In this document: positions 1 to 12,853 of the stretch, piece by piece
Layout of the letters: the number at the start of each line of letters is the position of its first letter
Numbering within the stretch: position 1 is the first letter of the stretch
Origin: Micropterix aruncella
Taxonomy: Eukaryota > Arthropoda > Insecta > Lepidoptera > Micropterigidae
Direction of reading: 5' to 3'
DNA: 64,000 nt
Assembly: GCA_944548615.1 (NCBI GenBank)
Contig: OX155967.1
Span: 991,321 to 1,055,320, forward strand
Translations under genes and position numbers: made by a program
Notes under the pieces: model-generated
What the model was told of the DNA's origin: nothing
What the model saw: the letters and a program-made list of their open reading frames with translations, nothing else
Database searches by the model: none

Positions 1-57
1 ATCATGTAGAATCTAAGTGAAGTTTTTTTTTAACACATATTTATTTTATTAGAAGCG

Positions 58-391
58 GTACATCAAATATTTGGCGGGAAAGCCAACAAAATTAAACAGT
101 GCTAAAAATTCGACGAGAAATCGACGTAAAAACAGTAAAAACCCTCTATAAGAGACGCCACGTACATCAATTATTTGGCGGGAAAGAAAAAATATTAAAC
201 AGTGCTAAAAATTCGCCGAGAGATCGACGTAATAACAGTAAAAACCCTCTATAAGCGACGCCACGTACATCAATTATTTGGCGGGAAAGCAACAATATTA
301 ACCAGTGCTAAGATTCGTCGAGAGATCGACTTAAAGACAGTAAAAAACACATTTATATAGACGCCACGTACATCAAATATTTGGCGGGAAA
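58..391 (+). repeat. About 103-bp tandem repeat, left palindrome arm
   Basis: The motif GGCGGGAAA recurs at 73, 177, 280 and 383, giving a period of 103-104 bases. Each unit also carries a CGCCACGTACATCAA block just before it and a GTCGA-containing block after it. Subterminal tandem repeats inside long inverted arms are typical of foldback elements. Confidence 0.85.
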
Positions 392-3300
392 ACATAAGTA
401 TGCAGAATCAAACAGTAGCAAGATAGAAGAAAAATTAAAGATATTCCTTTTAAATAAACATTCACGAGGAGATCATATAAGTAATATCAAGACAGACATT
501 CGGAATAGACTTCGCATCACGAAGACAACGTACAATCAAATTTCATCTTTCGACAGAACGGGGTTGAAAACAATCGTACTACACAGCCGACATCCCTACG
601 ATGCAGCTGTCAAATTGAAACAAAACAGTTTTTAGTTGTCGTTATGTGTTAGTTATTAAGAAGTGTATAAAGGTGTTAAATTAGTGTAAGGTATGTGATA
701 TTGGATTGGATGGCTGCTTAATACAAGTAAGATTGTTCAAATTATTATAATTGCAGTATATCCGTGCGTTATAACTGCCGAAGCTGGCCATACTATAAAA
801 CTTGTTATAGTTGATATTTTTTTAATATATTATGCAAATATGTATGTTGTCATAAGTATGAATAAGATCAATGCGTCTTACCCTGTTTCGCGCTATAATT
901 GAAATAGAAAGCCAATACCATCTGCTTGTCGTACTGCCGCTACCTAATTGGTTAAGCGTGAACCTTTTTTTATAAGGCCAGTACTTGATTGAGACTGCAG
1001 GCCGTCAATAAACGACGAAGCCTCATTGATTGAGATACTTGAAACTGCCTGGTTTCACGTGAGACAAAGTCCGTGAACCAGCGTAGCGATAAATTTAGTA
1101 AGAAATGTATATACGTATGTCGTAATTGATTCGACATACCCATTAATTTAGGATATGATAAGTTTTTTTGTGCTATATTGCGTATTGTCATATTATCATG
1201 TTATTGTTATTTAATGCAAAGCTACAAAAAGAGCCATATATGTATATGAACTGTATCAACTAAAAATTTTATTTTACAATATATCGAATATTTTGCCGGA
1301 AAAAGTGTTCATATTTTTTTAATCAAAAGAATACCATACCTGAGAATACAAATAGACTGAGCTAAATCGTAATTAGAAATTGATTCGATAGATCAGATGC
1401 AGCACTAACGGATGAACGAACGCAGTAATGGAGTAAGCGGGATTGGCGCCTTTACTATAAATTTATCTCGTTATCCAATATATAAAAAAAATAACTCCTG
1501 AGTTCACAACGCCCTGACGGAAGACTGTAGCATCCGTCAGTGTGATAAATAGTGCAGCGACAAATCAAACAAAGTCCGATATTCAGTAATGATCAACAGC
1601 GTACTTATAAGGACATTATAAAAAAAATCCCAGCTGATTGGAGCAATCGTCAATCGATATTGAGAAAGTGACTTAAAACTATTAGCATACATTGATCTGG
1701 AAGTATCTAACTATAGAACACCTTTGATAATCCCCTAGATAGGAATTGTGTCATAGAACATCAAAAAATCAATGTTTCTCATCGAGACGAGATCTTAAAA
1801 GTGTAGGTTACAAGCCGATCTTAACTTATAAACCTCAAATTGATTCAAACTATCTAAAACCAAGTGCATAAGGATCTAACAAATTGGTCTAGACACATAG
1901 AATACTCATTATTATTCTTCTTCTTCTTTTGGAGAATACATTTTAGTCAGGACAGGAGAATTTCATATATGAAGGAGCACGTACAAGAGGAAACAGGGCT
2001 ATTGAATTAAAATCTCTATTCTCTGCATACTTTGAATATCTTTATACATATATTAGCATCATCCTCTTCTTTCTAGTCACTTCTCCGTTCAATTTTACCT
2101 TCTTCATCAAGCGCTTATCGCTGATGACACATCGCGCGCACGTTTAAATAAGTAGTAATAAAATAAGTAAAAAATAAACGCTACAAAATGGCTTGCCCAA
2201 AGTGGGGCCGATCATGATCATTGCGAGATATTGTCATCTTACATCTCACAAATTATACAAATTAAATTATATTAAATAAGAAATAGGATTAAATTAAAAA
2301 TTAATAAATTAAAAAATAAATTCTCTACAATTGCTACAAAAATAATTCCTGATTTTTGTAGCAATTGTAGAGAATTTATTTTTTAATTTATTAATTTTTA
2401 ATTTAATCCTATTTCTTATTTAATATAATTTAATTTGTATAATTTGTGAGATGTAAGATGACAATATCTCGCAATGATCATGATCGGCCCCACTTTGGGC
2501 AAGCCATTTTGTAGCGTTTATTTTTTACTTATTTTATTACTACTTATTTAAATGTGCGCGCGATGTGTCATCAGCGATAAGCGCTTGATGAAGAAGGTAA
2601 AATTGAACGGAGAAGTGACTAGAAAGAAGAGGATGATGCTAATATATGTATAAAGATATTCAAAGTATGCAGAGAATAGAGATTTTAATTCAATAGCCCT
2701 GTTTCCTCTTGTACGTGTTCCTTCATATATGAAATTCTCCTGTCCTGACTAAAATGTATTCTCCAAAAGAAGAAGAAGAATAATAATGAGTATTCTATGT
2801 GTCTAGACCAATTTGTTAGATCCTTATGCACTTGGTTTTAGATAGTTTGAATCAATTTGAGGTTTATAAGTTAAGATCGGCTTGTAACCTACACTTTTAA
2901 GATCTCGTCTCGATGAGAAACATTGATTTTTTGATGTTCTATGACACAATTCCTATCTAGGGGATTATCAAAGGTGTTCTATAGTTAGATACTTCCAGAT
3001 CAATGTATGCTAATAGTTTTAAGTCACTTTCTCAATATCGATTGACGATTGCTCCAATCAGCTGGGATTTTTTTTATAATGTCCTTATAAGTACGCTGTT
3101 GATCATTACTGAATATCGGACTTTGTTTGATTTGTCGCTGCACTATTTATCACACTGACGGATGCTACAGTCTTCCGTCAGGGCGTTGTGAACTCAGGAG
3201 TTATTTTTTTTATATATTGGATAACGAGATAAATTTATAGTAAAGGCGCCAATCCCGCTTACTCCATTACTGCGTTCGTTCATCCGTTAGTGCTGCATCT

Positions 3301-4304
3301 GATCTATCGAATCAATTTCTAATTACGATTTAGCTCAGTCTATTTGTATTCTCAGGTATGGTATTCTTTTGATTAAAAAAATATGAACACTTTTTCCGGC
3401 AAAATATTCGATATATTGTAAAATAAAATTTTTAGTTGATACAGTTCATATACATATATGGCTCTTTTTGTAGCTTTGCATTAAATAACAATAACATGAT
3501 AATATGACAATACGCAATATAGCACAAAAAAAACTTATCATATCCTAAATTAATGGGTATGTCGAATCAATTACGACATACGTATATACATTTCTTACTA
3601 AATTTATCGCTACGCTGGTTCACGGACTTTGTCTCACGTGAAACCAGGCAGTTTCAAGTATCTCAATCAATGAGGCTTCGTCGTTTATTGACGGCCTGCA
3701 GTCTCAATCAAGTACTGGCCTTATAAAAAAAGGTTCACGCTTAACCAATTAGGTAGCGGCAGTACGACAAGCAGATGGTATTGGCTTTCTATTTCAATTA
3801 TAGCGCGAAACAGGGTAAGACGCATTGATCTTATTCATACTTATGACAACATACATATTTGCATAATATATTAAAAAAATATCAACTATAACAAGTTTTA
3901 TAGTATGGCCAGCTTCGGCAGTTATAACGCACGGATATACTGCAATTATAATAATTTGAACAATCTTACTTGTATTAAGCAGCCATCCAATCCAATATCA
4001 CATACCTTACACTAATTTAACACCTTTATACACTTCTTAATAACTAACACATAACGACAACTAAAAACTGTTTTGTTTCAATTTGACAGCTGCATCGTAG
4101 GGATGTCGGCTGTGTAGTACGATTGTTTTCAACCCCGTTCTGTCGAAAGATGAAATTTGATTGTACGTTGTCTTCGTGATGCGAAGTCTATTCCGAATGT
4201 CTGTCTTGATATTACTTATATGATCTCCTCGTGAATGTTTATTTAAAAGGAATATCTTTAATTTTTCTTCTATCTTGCTACTGTTTGATTCTGCATACTT
4301 ATGT

Positions 4305-4638
4305 TTTCCCGCCAAATATTTGATGTACGTGGCGTCTATATAAATGTGTTTTTTACTGTCTTTAAGTCGATCTCTCGACGAATCTTAGCACTGGTTAATA
4401 TTGTTGCTTTCCCGCCAAATAATTGATGTACGTGGCGTCGCTTATAGAGGGTTTTTACTGTTATTACGTCGATCTCTCGGCGAATTTTTAGCACTGTTTA
4501 ATATTTTTTCTTTCCCGCCAAATAATTGATGTACGTGGCGTCTCTTATAGAGGGTTTTTACTGTTTTTACGTCGATTTCTCGTCGAATTTTTAGCACTGT
4601 TTAATTTTGTTGGCTTTCCCGCCAAATATTTGATGTAC
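4305..4638 (-). repeat. About 103-bp tandem repeat, right palindrome arm
   Basis: This is the mirror of the array at 58-391, with TTTCCCGCC recurring at the same spacing on the opposite strand. A further 15-base match (TTTCCCGCCAAATAT) occurs outside the palindrome at 5431-5445, so related sequence lies beyond the right arm. Confidence 0.8.
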
Positions 4639-4701
4639 CGCTTCTAATAAAATAAATATGTGTTAAAAAAAAACTTCACTTAGATTCTACATGATTTTTA
4701 T

Positions 4702-4734
4702 GGGAATGTGGACAGCATTTCTGCCCACATTCCC
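4702..4734. other. Hairpin just outside the palindrome
   Basis: GGGAATGTGG at 4702-4711 is followed by a 13-base loop and the perfect reverse complement at 4725-4734. It lies 7 bases beyond the end of the right palindrome arm. No function is assigned. Confidence 0.7.
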
Positions 4735-7700
4735 TCGTTTTAACTTGAACTTTTACATTTTCCGGCACTTTTTCGACGTTTGGGTGACGAGGTTATTACG
4801 CGGTGGATCTCCTGGTAAACTGAATTGATTTTGGCATCGCCCACCGCCTTTTTATACCCTTCAAAATACGGCAATTTCTCCATTTTTAGATGTGCTTTTC
4901 ACCCCTTCCTATGCAAAATAACGCGGCCATCATGCTTTTTCTTTCTGGTTACCAACTATCGTTTTTCCACATTGGGGTTCCGTACCATTTCGTGCACATC
5001 GAGCTATTTTTGCACTCTTATTTCTTTAATTCACTCATTTGAGCTGATTTCCTTATTTTTCCCTTATAATCTGTATCCCCAGCATCTAATTTCTGCATAT
5101 ATATTAATTTTACGTTGCCTCTTCGCGGCGCTATGAGCTTCCAAAGGTACGTGTATATTTTTCCAAAAAGTATGTCTATTTCATTAACTATTACGGCTAT
5201 TATTATTAATTTTTTTTCTACTATAATCCTATATGGTTTTTATAAAAAGTTATTCGGCGTTAGTAGGTTTTTCAGTGACCCATTTTGAAAACAATTCTTT
5301 ACATCGAAATTACTCATCCGTTTCCTTTAAAAATATGTCACCTATGACCTTTTTAACTGGCTTCTTCGTTCTGTATACTCTAATATTTGTATTATCGTCG
5401 GTTTTTTTAGATATGGCTTTCCCTCCAAATTTTCCCGCCAAATATGAATATGACGCTCCTTGAGACGCTCGTCTGTTTTTTGTTAGTGGTCCACCTTAAA
5501 ATTTCCTTTATTTCTGAATTACAGCGCCTCTAGTGATCAAAATTTGTACGATATTCCGACTCTATTTGATGTCAAAACATGGCAACACTTTCTTGCCGTG
5601 GATAATTCCGATTTATTTTTCCGTCAAATCGTCATTTATTCAGTTTCAAACATTAGATTCTCCCTGTAAACCATCGTACAGAATATATGCTCTGCTTCAT
5701 AAAATAGCTTATTTCATTGGCTTTATTCTAGTAGGTCTATCTACTGTGTGTTCTATCTATATAGGCTGTAATTAGCATTATCGTCTATAGTGGCGATTTT
5801 TCTTGTAAAAGTACGACAATTTAATCATAATATGAACTGTCAGTTTCTAGCCGGCTGCGTATTCGTTTTCTGCTCTATTTAAATCAATTGCTAACTATTT
5901 ATTCTGTTTTCAGGTTCTACTTTCGTTTCAGGGGATAGTGCTTATTCTATACTACGTCTATAGTGCGTGTCGTCGCTGAAATCTTTCTAAATATCCTGTG
6001 TTTCTATCATGCATCTTTTGAAGACCCATTTTTGTATGTGATTTCGGCGTTTCTTTAATCATCGATTTTTCCTTTATTTTTCTCTAAAGCCTATTTAGTT
6101 TTATTTTATTTAGTGGTTTATTGCTATTACGCTTCATTTTTAACGAATATATAAACGTTTCATTGTTTTATTGAGTTTTAATCTTATTTTAATATATTTT
6201 TGTATTCCCTGTCAACGTCGGTAAAATTTATTTTACAGTTTATCTACTTATCGACTGGTAACATTTCTCGCGTATGCCGCTAGATGTCGCTACACGTTTT
6301 GAAATTGATTTAAATTTTGGGATCATGAATGAATCGACTAATTACTACTTTTACGTTTTAAAGACCATTCACCTTGCCTTCCCATTGCTGCGTATAGATG
6401 GCAATAGGTGTGCTTACATGGCTTTGGTTTGGTTTAGATATTAAGTATTTTATTTGACAGGAGGCGTTCGATTTTATATCATTACAGCATATGAGATCCA
6501 AACTTTACGTTTCCAGGGAAAATATCCGGAAGTTATTTCTCAACGGTTTTTTATGTTATTTTTGGTACTGTATTCGATTTTTAACTTTGCCATCTCGCCA
6601 GAGGCGAGCTAACTTCAGAAATCTCGAAAAAAACGTATTTTTTCACTAATTGTAGTTTTTTTTTGCTTATAACTCATGAACATTGCATTTTTTGATAATG
6701 ACTATTCTATACAAAATCAAAGTAGACAAAATTTCCTACAATTTACATATATTAACTTAATTGCTACGACTTTCCCAACTGCCGCCAGAGCGCGCTCAAA
6801 AACGGTCACTTTTTGCCTTTTAGTAAAGACCGCAGAAAATACTATTGTGAAAGCGCGGTGGAGCCGCGTTATGAACTTTATATGACCAAAATTAATTATA
6901 CTAGGATTGCCTGTTTTTTTAGGACACATTTGGCGCTTTCGCAAACGTCTGTGAGGTGCGCAGACAGCGAGCCCACCAGTTTTTAAAAAACCGCGAAACT
7001 CCCATGTTAGCTAAATCTGCAAATCACTGATAAAACTGAATGTATTGAGTAAAATGATAGTATAGTGAGCTGGTTTTACACTACCAAAGGCCGAACGCCA
7101 ATGAGGCATCATGTCAGAGGACATTGCGGGATTTATTATGCGGGGAAGAGCGAAATAATAAATTCATTGGCAATGGGACGCCAATTTTAGAAACACTGTA
7201 TTGAGCAAGCACAAACAAAATTAAATGTTTATCTTAGACCGCCTTACCTTAGGTTTCGGCCTAGTTAGGTCGATTATTTCATTTTCTACATAGTTCCAAA
7301 GTTCGGAAACTAGTTTACTCACATATTATATTTGGTCAAAATGAAACTATAAAAGAAATCAATCTTAGGTACGGATGATGTACTTTGCATTTATGTAACG
7401 CCCTTCTTTACCGAAAAAAATAAACAACAATATCGTCTTCAGCTTCGTGTTTAATATTATTTATTATGCGACCCCCGAAATACGGATGTTAATATCGCCT
7501 CATAAAAAAATAAAAAACGTGCTTCTTCCGCGTCTTAACGACAGCTAAATTATAAGTACATTGCCATTGTTTATTAATGACTGCTTGACTCTAAATTTGC
7601 TTGTTTTATGGAGGATACATTCTGATTTTAAATCACCCAATTTGCAAAATTTATGTAATGTTATTTCAGTATTTATTTGGATGGCTAGTTCCAAAAAGAA

Positions 7701-7764
7701 AAAACCTTTGTTGTACCAAAAACACCAACAATGATGAATAAAATGGCGTTTTTTAAAACACATC
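4735..7764. other. AT-rich region without recognisable genes
   Basis: Only short open stretches without family resemblance occur here (for example 4825-5136 and 5533-5775), each lacking any domain motif. The one structural link is the repeat-unit core at 5431-5445, shared with the palindrome arms. I see no promoter, RNA gene or element ends that can be defended. Confidence 0.6.
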
Positions 7765-8590
7765 AATTATCGCGGACGCTTCGGTCTTCCTACGTACGAG
7801 AGCAGACTGGACCACTTCGGTATTCAAGCTCTAGAAGACCGACGCACTGTGGCTGATATGGTACTGTTACACAAAGTTATCCACAATACCATAGGTAGTC
7901 CATACCTTGTTGAAAACTTACGTTTTTTCGTTCCTCATTAATTCGCAATTCAAGCACGTTTGAGGTCTCTCGTGCCAATACCAACTACGGGAAAAATTCC
8001 ATCGCTTATAGGCTGATGTGCACGTACGACTCTCGTCTATCCGCCATCGACATTTTCAACCTCAACCAACCGACGTTCGTTAAATCATTATTCAAATCAA
8101 TTATTGCACCTAACGACCTTGTTAATACCTATCGTACTTAGTTATATACTTTTCATGCAATATATCAGTATCTACTACAAATATTTATAAGTATCTATAA
8201 ATATTTATTATATATCTATAAATATCTATAAACATCAATAAATATCTGTATCTATATATCCACTATACGACCTATCTACATCTTTATTTATATCTATATA
8301 CATATACACATACCATCGTCTAACTCCTTCTTCCTAATCACTTCCAATTCCCTACCTCTCCCATCGGTTTTCTATATTAATTTTATATTTAATATGAACT
8401 TAGTTTATTTTACAATTAATTTTTAAGTGTAATATGCTGAAATTCAAATGTGTAATATGCGGAAATCGGTTGCTTTCGTAGGAAACGATTATCGGCGTAA
8501 TGTTTTTCTTTTTTTCTACATTATGTTTATGCACACTTATGTCAATTGTATGCGCTGTGTGTTTCTAGAAATAAAATAAAATAATAATAA
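7765..8590 (+). pseudogene. LINE 3' end, decayed (same family as 36330-37186)
   Basis: The stretch around 7790-7930 reads as the C-terminal tail of a non-LTR reverse transcriptase, with TYESRLDHFGIQALEDRRT and VLLHKVIHN. It matches the fragment at 36836-37000 (EERMNNFNITSLENRRT, VLLHKVIHN). Stops and frame changes follow downstream. The 3' part is an AT-rich trailer ending in an AAATAAAATAATAATAAA-like tail near 8570-8605. It is 5'-truncated, with no polymerase core present. Confidence 0.7.
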
Positions 8591-8616
8591 AAATAAAAAC
8601 CTACATTAAATTTTTA

Positions 8617-8670
8617 ATTAGTACAAACGGCGAACTTATCAGTTAGGATTTTTTACATCCAACCGTTTTT
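8617..8670. repeat. Dispersed repeat, copy 1 (second copy 55492-55541)
   Basis: TTAGTACAAACGGCG followed by a CTTATC block and a TTACA..CCAACCG block is shared, with a few changes, with 55492-55541. The second copy is beside a pentanucleotide tail, so this is probably a non-LTR element 3' end. Confidence 0.6.
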
Positions 8671-8952
8671 AAATAAGGGTTGTTTAAAAAAACCGATTCT
8701 TGGAAATTAATTACTTTTTACTTATAAAGTACTAGAAATCTTCTGACGACTCGATAGATAAAATTGATAGGATTCAAAAATCGCCAGAAATAGACTTGAG
8801 GATTGGCGCAGCCAACATGTACATTGTACATATTCCAGTTTTGAGGCCTATTTTACCAAACAATAAATAATAATTTATCAAACGCTAAATTAATAATTTA
8901 TTCAAAATTATTAATTTATGAAACACTAGTTACATACAAAATAAATATATAC

Positions 8953-9124
8953 GAAGGATTGCGATTTGCCTGGCGAAGACGGAAATAATTCGCGACATCT
9001 TGTACTCCGTGATACCGTAATATCTTTTAATATTTTATTTTCCAGATAACATGTCGAAGGATTGCGATTTGCCTGAAGAAGATGGAAATAATTCGCAACA
9101 TCTTGTACTCCGTGATACCGTAAT
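8953..9124 (+). repeat. Partial tandem duplication of about 68 bp
   Basis: A segment beginning GAAGGATTGCGATTTGCCTG at about 8953-9020 recurs at about 9055-9123 with a handful of substitutions. Both copies end in CTTGTACTCCGTGATACCGT. The second copy lies in an open frame starting with ATG at 9051 and is preceded by a T-rich TTTTCCAG, which could be a splice acceptor. No function is recognised. Confidence 0.7.
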
Positions 9125-9126
9125 GG

Positions 9127-9235
9127 GCCCCCGTCAAGACAATGCAAATTATTTGTTTTTATGGCTTGATCTGATCAACAGCTTAAAATCAACAAATACT
9201 ACCGGTACTGATTGCATTAGGCCCAAAACTCTTTA
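9127..9235 (+). pseudogene. LINE reverse transcriptase fragment, left of the piggyBac insertion
   Basis: The frame reads LINSLKSTNTTGTDCIRPK, which resembles the segment just before the polymerase domain of Jockey/CR1-type LINEs. It stops exactly at the CCCTCGTCAGGC end at 9236. The rest of the same domain resumes at 16164 on the other side of the composite, in the same frame once one TTAA copy is allowed for. It is therefore the left half of a single LINE copy split by insertion. Confidence 0.65.
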
Positions 9236-9745
9236 CCCTCGTCAGGCTGTATAACTTTACAACGCTAAAAGGAGGCATAGGTACAATTGTATCCTCAAAT
9301 ATTTTGTATGAAATTTCTCACTCTAGGCAAAATGTTTAAACGATAAAAAACTAATATTTAATACCTACACAATCTTTAGGACGTTTGTCATGTTTTCTGA
9401 TATTTATAATTAAAATACCTGTATTCTGATGTATACTATAGTATTTCTAATATTTATACATAATGCAGGACTATTTTAATAATTATTTCTCAGTACCTTC
9501 AGGTATTAAATGATCGATATATTAATATTTAAACAAAAATGTATAAAATAAGAAGCATATTTCATAAGAATTTGGTTTCGAACGAACCTACATACCTGCA
9601 TAATTATTTCTCAGTATTCTCAGGTAATAGCCATACATTAACCGTTACATCGATCGTTGCTAGCAGGTATAAAATAATACGCATTTAGTTTCGACCGCGC
9701 TTTTGAACAGTCAGTTACTGAAAATTTATCCATAACTAAATCATC

Positions 9746-9991
9746 ATGAATGATAGTGAAGCTAGTAGCGGTCGTAATCCAATGACACAATGTTACAGGT
9801 TAGTATTGTCGCGGAGCAACAAACACATACAAAACCCACCTACTCAAAGTATTATAAAAGGCAATGACCGGAAGAACACTCCACCCGAAAACGGCAGGAA
9901 ATGGTATCGCCGAGGTGCAATGGCAACACCGGAAATAAGGAGATGGCGTCGTGCAATGCCATCACTAGGAATACCTACCCCGAACGCCTAA
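9746..9991 (+). other. Unrecognised open stretch inside the piggyBac composite
   Basis: This 81-codon frame begins at an ATG (MNDSEASSGRNP...) and is rich in Arg, Asn and Pro. I recognise no domain. It lies where the N-terminal part of the piggyBac transposase would be expected, about 500 bases inside the left end, but shows no clear similarity to it. It is as likely to be chance. Confidence 0.2.
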
Positions 9992-10079
9992 TAATCAAAC
10001 ACATCTTAAGTGCCTCCAACGAGGCGTTTATTTAATTATCACAAACAAGCCATCAACAAGAAGCTAAAGCAAATACATC

Positions 10080-11200
10080 GAAATCAGTGGAAGAAAGCAG
10101 TACAAACCGTCGCGAATTATCCGCCGTGTTTCGCACGCAAAAAGTCACAAAGAAAATAAACGAAACCACATCGCAACGACTTCTCAACAGAGAGCTTTTC
10201 ATCTAATACCACGGCAGCCCGAAGACTTTTGCGGCAAAGTGGAAGGTAACAACTGAGGGCGCCGCGATGGAGACATAAACTCAAAACACGAAGGAACTAC
10301 CGCGGCAAACACGAATCACTTCTGGCGACTTTCCAGTCCAGAGCCTTTCGTCCGGTGGCTACCCAAAGTAGGTCGGTGGAGGGTAACGATTGGTGGCGTC
10401 CAGAAGCGAGAAACGTGCGAAATTAAATGTGCGAAACACGACAAAACCGGAGCTCAAGCGCCGCCCGAGGAACGTCAGCACGCTGGCACAGACGGCGGGC
10501 GACTGGCGAACAGCGCGGCGGGACGGGGTATATCTGGCGACCGGCCGCGAGTGAAGGAGACGGCGCGATGCGAGAGGGAGACGAGGCGGCCACGGTCGCG
10601 ACGGAGAATATATATAGGCGATAGAATGTAAGACGCCTTGGTCCGCGATAGATTCGGTATACTCCGTTTTACCGCTTCGTAAGGGAGAGGCCCGCGCAAG
10701 CAACCTCGAACTCGGAACCAATCGAGAGACCGGAGAAATCTGGTCACAATTGGAAGTAAGGGCGCGAGTTTCTCAAGCCGCTGGGAAGTAATTCCTGGCT
10801 TTCTCGCGGTAAGGAGTTGGTCTCTTACGGGTTGTGGCGTAGCTAGACGTCGGATTTGTTATGTCCAAAGTCTTCTACGCTCACTGCAGGTCGATAGAAC
10901 GACTAATCGTTAAAACGTCCTGTGGTGACGGGCTCGCCCGTTGTATTTGACAAATCAATATGTTAGTCAGAGTGTACAATCGATTGGCTTGCACCACACG
11001 GTGCGCAGACCGTCCAGGAGCGCCAGAGGTTTGATTCCCAGGGGAAACTGACCAGGGCCATAGTCCTACCCAGGTTCGCACCTCGTGCGTGGAGGCCGTC
11101 GGATGGGTGTTGACCCGTAAGTGTGACCGACCCTGAACAGAATAGGTCTTCGTGGCCAACCCAGCATATGCCCATTAGCTCCCCGATGATGCAACAGTCT
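10080..11200. repeat. GC-rich unclassified interspersed repeat
   Basis: Base composition rises sharply compared with the AT-rich surroundings. The part 10629-10945 matches the reverse complement of 59633-59968 at clearly more than three quarters identity by eye. Shared blocks include TTTTACCGCTTCGTAAGGGA, GGTCACAATTGGAAGTAAGG and CGACTAATCGTTAAAAC. A third relative lies at 54905-55146. The many short open frames on both strands have no recognisable domain. It probably inserted into the piggyBac body and replaced the N-terminal coding part. A 17-base tandem duplication (TGATGCAACAGTCTGTT) lies at its right margin near 11187-11220. Confidence 0.6.
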
Positions 11201-11211
11201 GTTATGATGCA

Positions 11212-11829
11212 ACAGTCTGTTCCATGCATATGACGGGAGAAGTCGTAGAATCAGAAGCAGCCAAGCCAAAGATAATAAAATATTACAACGAAACCAAAGG
11301 CGGAGTCGACATTATGGATAAAATGTTGGCAGAGTACACAGTTAAACGAAGAACATTGCGTTGACCTCTATCATTATTCTATAATATGACTGACGTCACT
11401 GGGTTAGCATCCTACATCATCTATAGAGAACACAACCCACGGCTCAAGCCACATGATCAACGAATAAAGTTCCTGAAAGATCTTGCCAATCAGCTATGTA
11501 TGCCTGCAATTGAAGCTCGGAGTACAAACCAAACGATAATGAGAAATCATTTCCTTCAATGTGCAGTAAAAATGGCTCTCGGACGACACATTGTGGTAAT
11601 ACCAGAAGCAACTGCCGGCTCTCAAATACCTCATGGTAGACGTGGAATATCCCCTGTCGTTGGTAGTTGCTATGTCTGCCGAGAGCTAAAGAATAAACAA
11701 CGTAAGACCAGAAAGTCCTGTGGGGTTTGCGTAAAACCAGTTTGCGATGAACATCACTGGAGAAGACAACTTGTATTACTTGTGAAGAAAGACAGTAACA
11801 AAAAACATGAAATTTTCTTTATAATATAA
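11212..11829 (+). pseudogene. PiggyBac transposase, C-terminal remnant
   Basis: One frame carries the landmarks of the piggyBac catalytic region C-terminus: a KPKIIKYYNETKGGVDIMD block near 11260-11320, then PLSLFYNMTDVTGLASYII. It ends in a cysteine-rich tail with CYVCRELKNK, CGVCVKPVC and DEHHW, matching the known C-terminal zinc-binding domain of this family. An in-frame TGA (11362-11364) interrupts the frame at TLR*PLS, where the family usually has Trp. Everything N-terminal of 11212, including the first two catalytic Asp, is missing. The fragment is not functional. Confidence 0.85.
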
Positions 11830-12032
11830 TAATATTTTTTTTTTCACTTTTCTATAAAAATATAACTTTATCAATCTAAAAACCCTTGTTCTTTTTTTTA
11901 CATATTATGTTCATACAAAATGAATGAAGGTACAATTGTACCTATGCCGCCTTTTGTGTCTACAAAAAGAAAACGACCCCTTATTTTGGAAGGGGGTGGA
12001 GATATTATTTTGAAGTTTGGTATATATAGTTA

Positions 12033-12853
12033 TAGCTGGGGATTTAGTGCAACAGTTTGTATGGGAACCCTGCATTTTGTGATTAAAGGCTCATACTTGG
12101 CACAATTGTTTCTTAGGTGGTCCTGAGTGGATTTAGACCGGGAGCCATTGGGGGCCACCCTGCGGGTGGCGGGGGGAGGGGGTGGAAGTTTGATTCCGCC
12201 GCGCGTCACTTTGAGCCCTATATCTCTCGGACTATAGGTACTAGGGCAAGTGGGATATCATTTCTGGGTAACTCAATGATAAGGAATTCATTTATGGAAG
12301 AAAAAAAATACCGGTCCATAGAAAAAATATGAAATAATTGGTAACATCCAAAAATCATTCACATATTTTTTTTACATATTTAAAGTTTACTTTTTAACCA
12401 TAAGAGGTAGCGGTATTCAAAAAATATATTCCGAAAGCCACACTTATCTTAATTACACCAATATATATTTTATTGGACTGCCATGGTAAAAAGTGAGTGA
12501 AAAAAATATAATTCATCGCACGGCAGACCGGTGAATTACGCCTGCTAAGTAGATACGGGCATCGAGCGAAGTTAGATAAGTACTTATAGGATTATTTAGT
12601 TTCTGCGATAGGTTAGTGAGTTGAAAATAACAAGTACAATGGTAATAATTAGTATGATAATTATATTATTATTGTTTTTTCTATTTAATAAAAATAATTC
12701 ATCATTCACACACCGTACCTAATTACTTGTGCTTAACATACCTTAAATACTTACGTAAGTATTATTTTTTCTGTAATCCCTACTATTTCGTCGAAAAAAT
12801 AATAGCAAGTAGTATATACAAGTACATACCTACCCATACCTACTTAATTACAT
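12033..12853 (+). repeat. Left long inverted arm
   Basis: Pairs with 15246-16045 on the opposite strand. It begins TAGCTGGGGATTTAGTGC and includes a G-run block around 12160-12185. Confidence 0.75.

Larger units (their letters stand above)
1..4695. repeat. Giant near-perfect inverted repeat (palindrome, arms about 2.34 kb)
   Basis: The first 2.34 kb is repeated as its reverse complement, so position n pairs with about 4696-n. The outer ends match at 1-20 and 4676-4695, and the centre lies near 2347 with an unpaired loop of only about 8 bases (2344-2351). The arms are not quite identical. A run of 7 T near 1163-1169 faces a run of 8 A near 3526-3533, and single mismatches are visible near 2135 and 1977. 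No transposase gene is present. Each arm holds an 84-codon open stretch (381-635 and its mirror 4061-4315), but it starts at TTG and has no recognisable similarity. It may be a foldback-type element, an inverted segmental duplication, or an assembly hairpin artefact. The arm differences argue mildly against the last. The left end may continue outside the window. Confidence 0.9.

Noticed and set aside
381..635. 84-codon open frame in the palindrome arm (and mirror 4061-4315)
   Set aside because: Starts at TTG inside the tandem repeat, no ATG and no domain; its second copy only reflects the palindrome.
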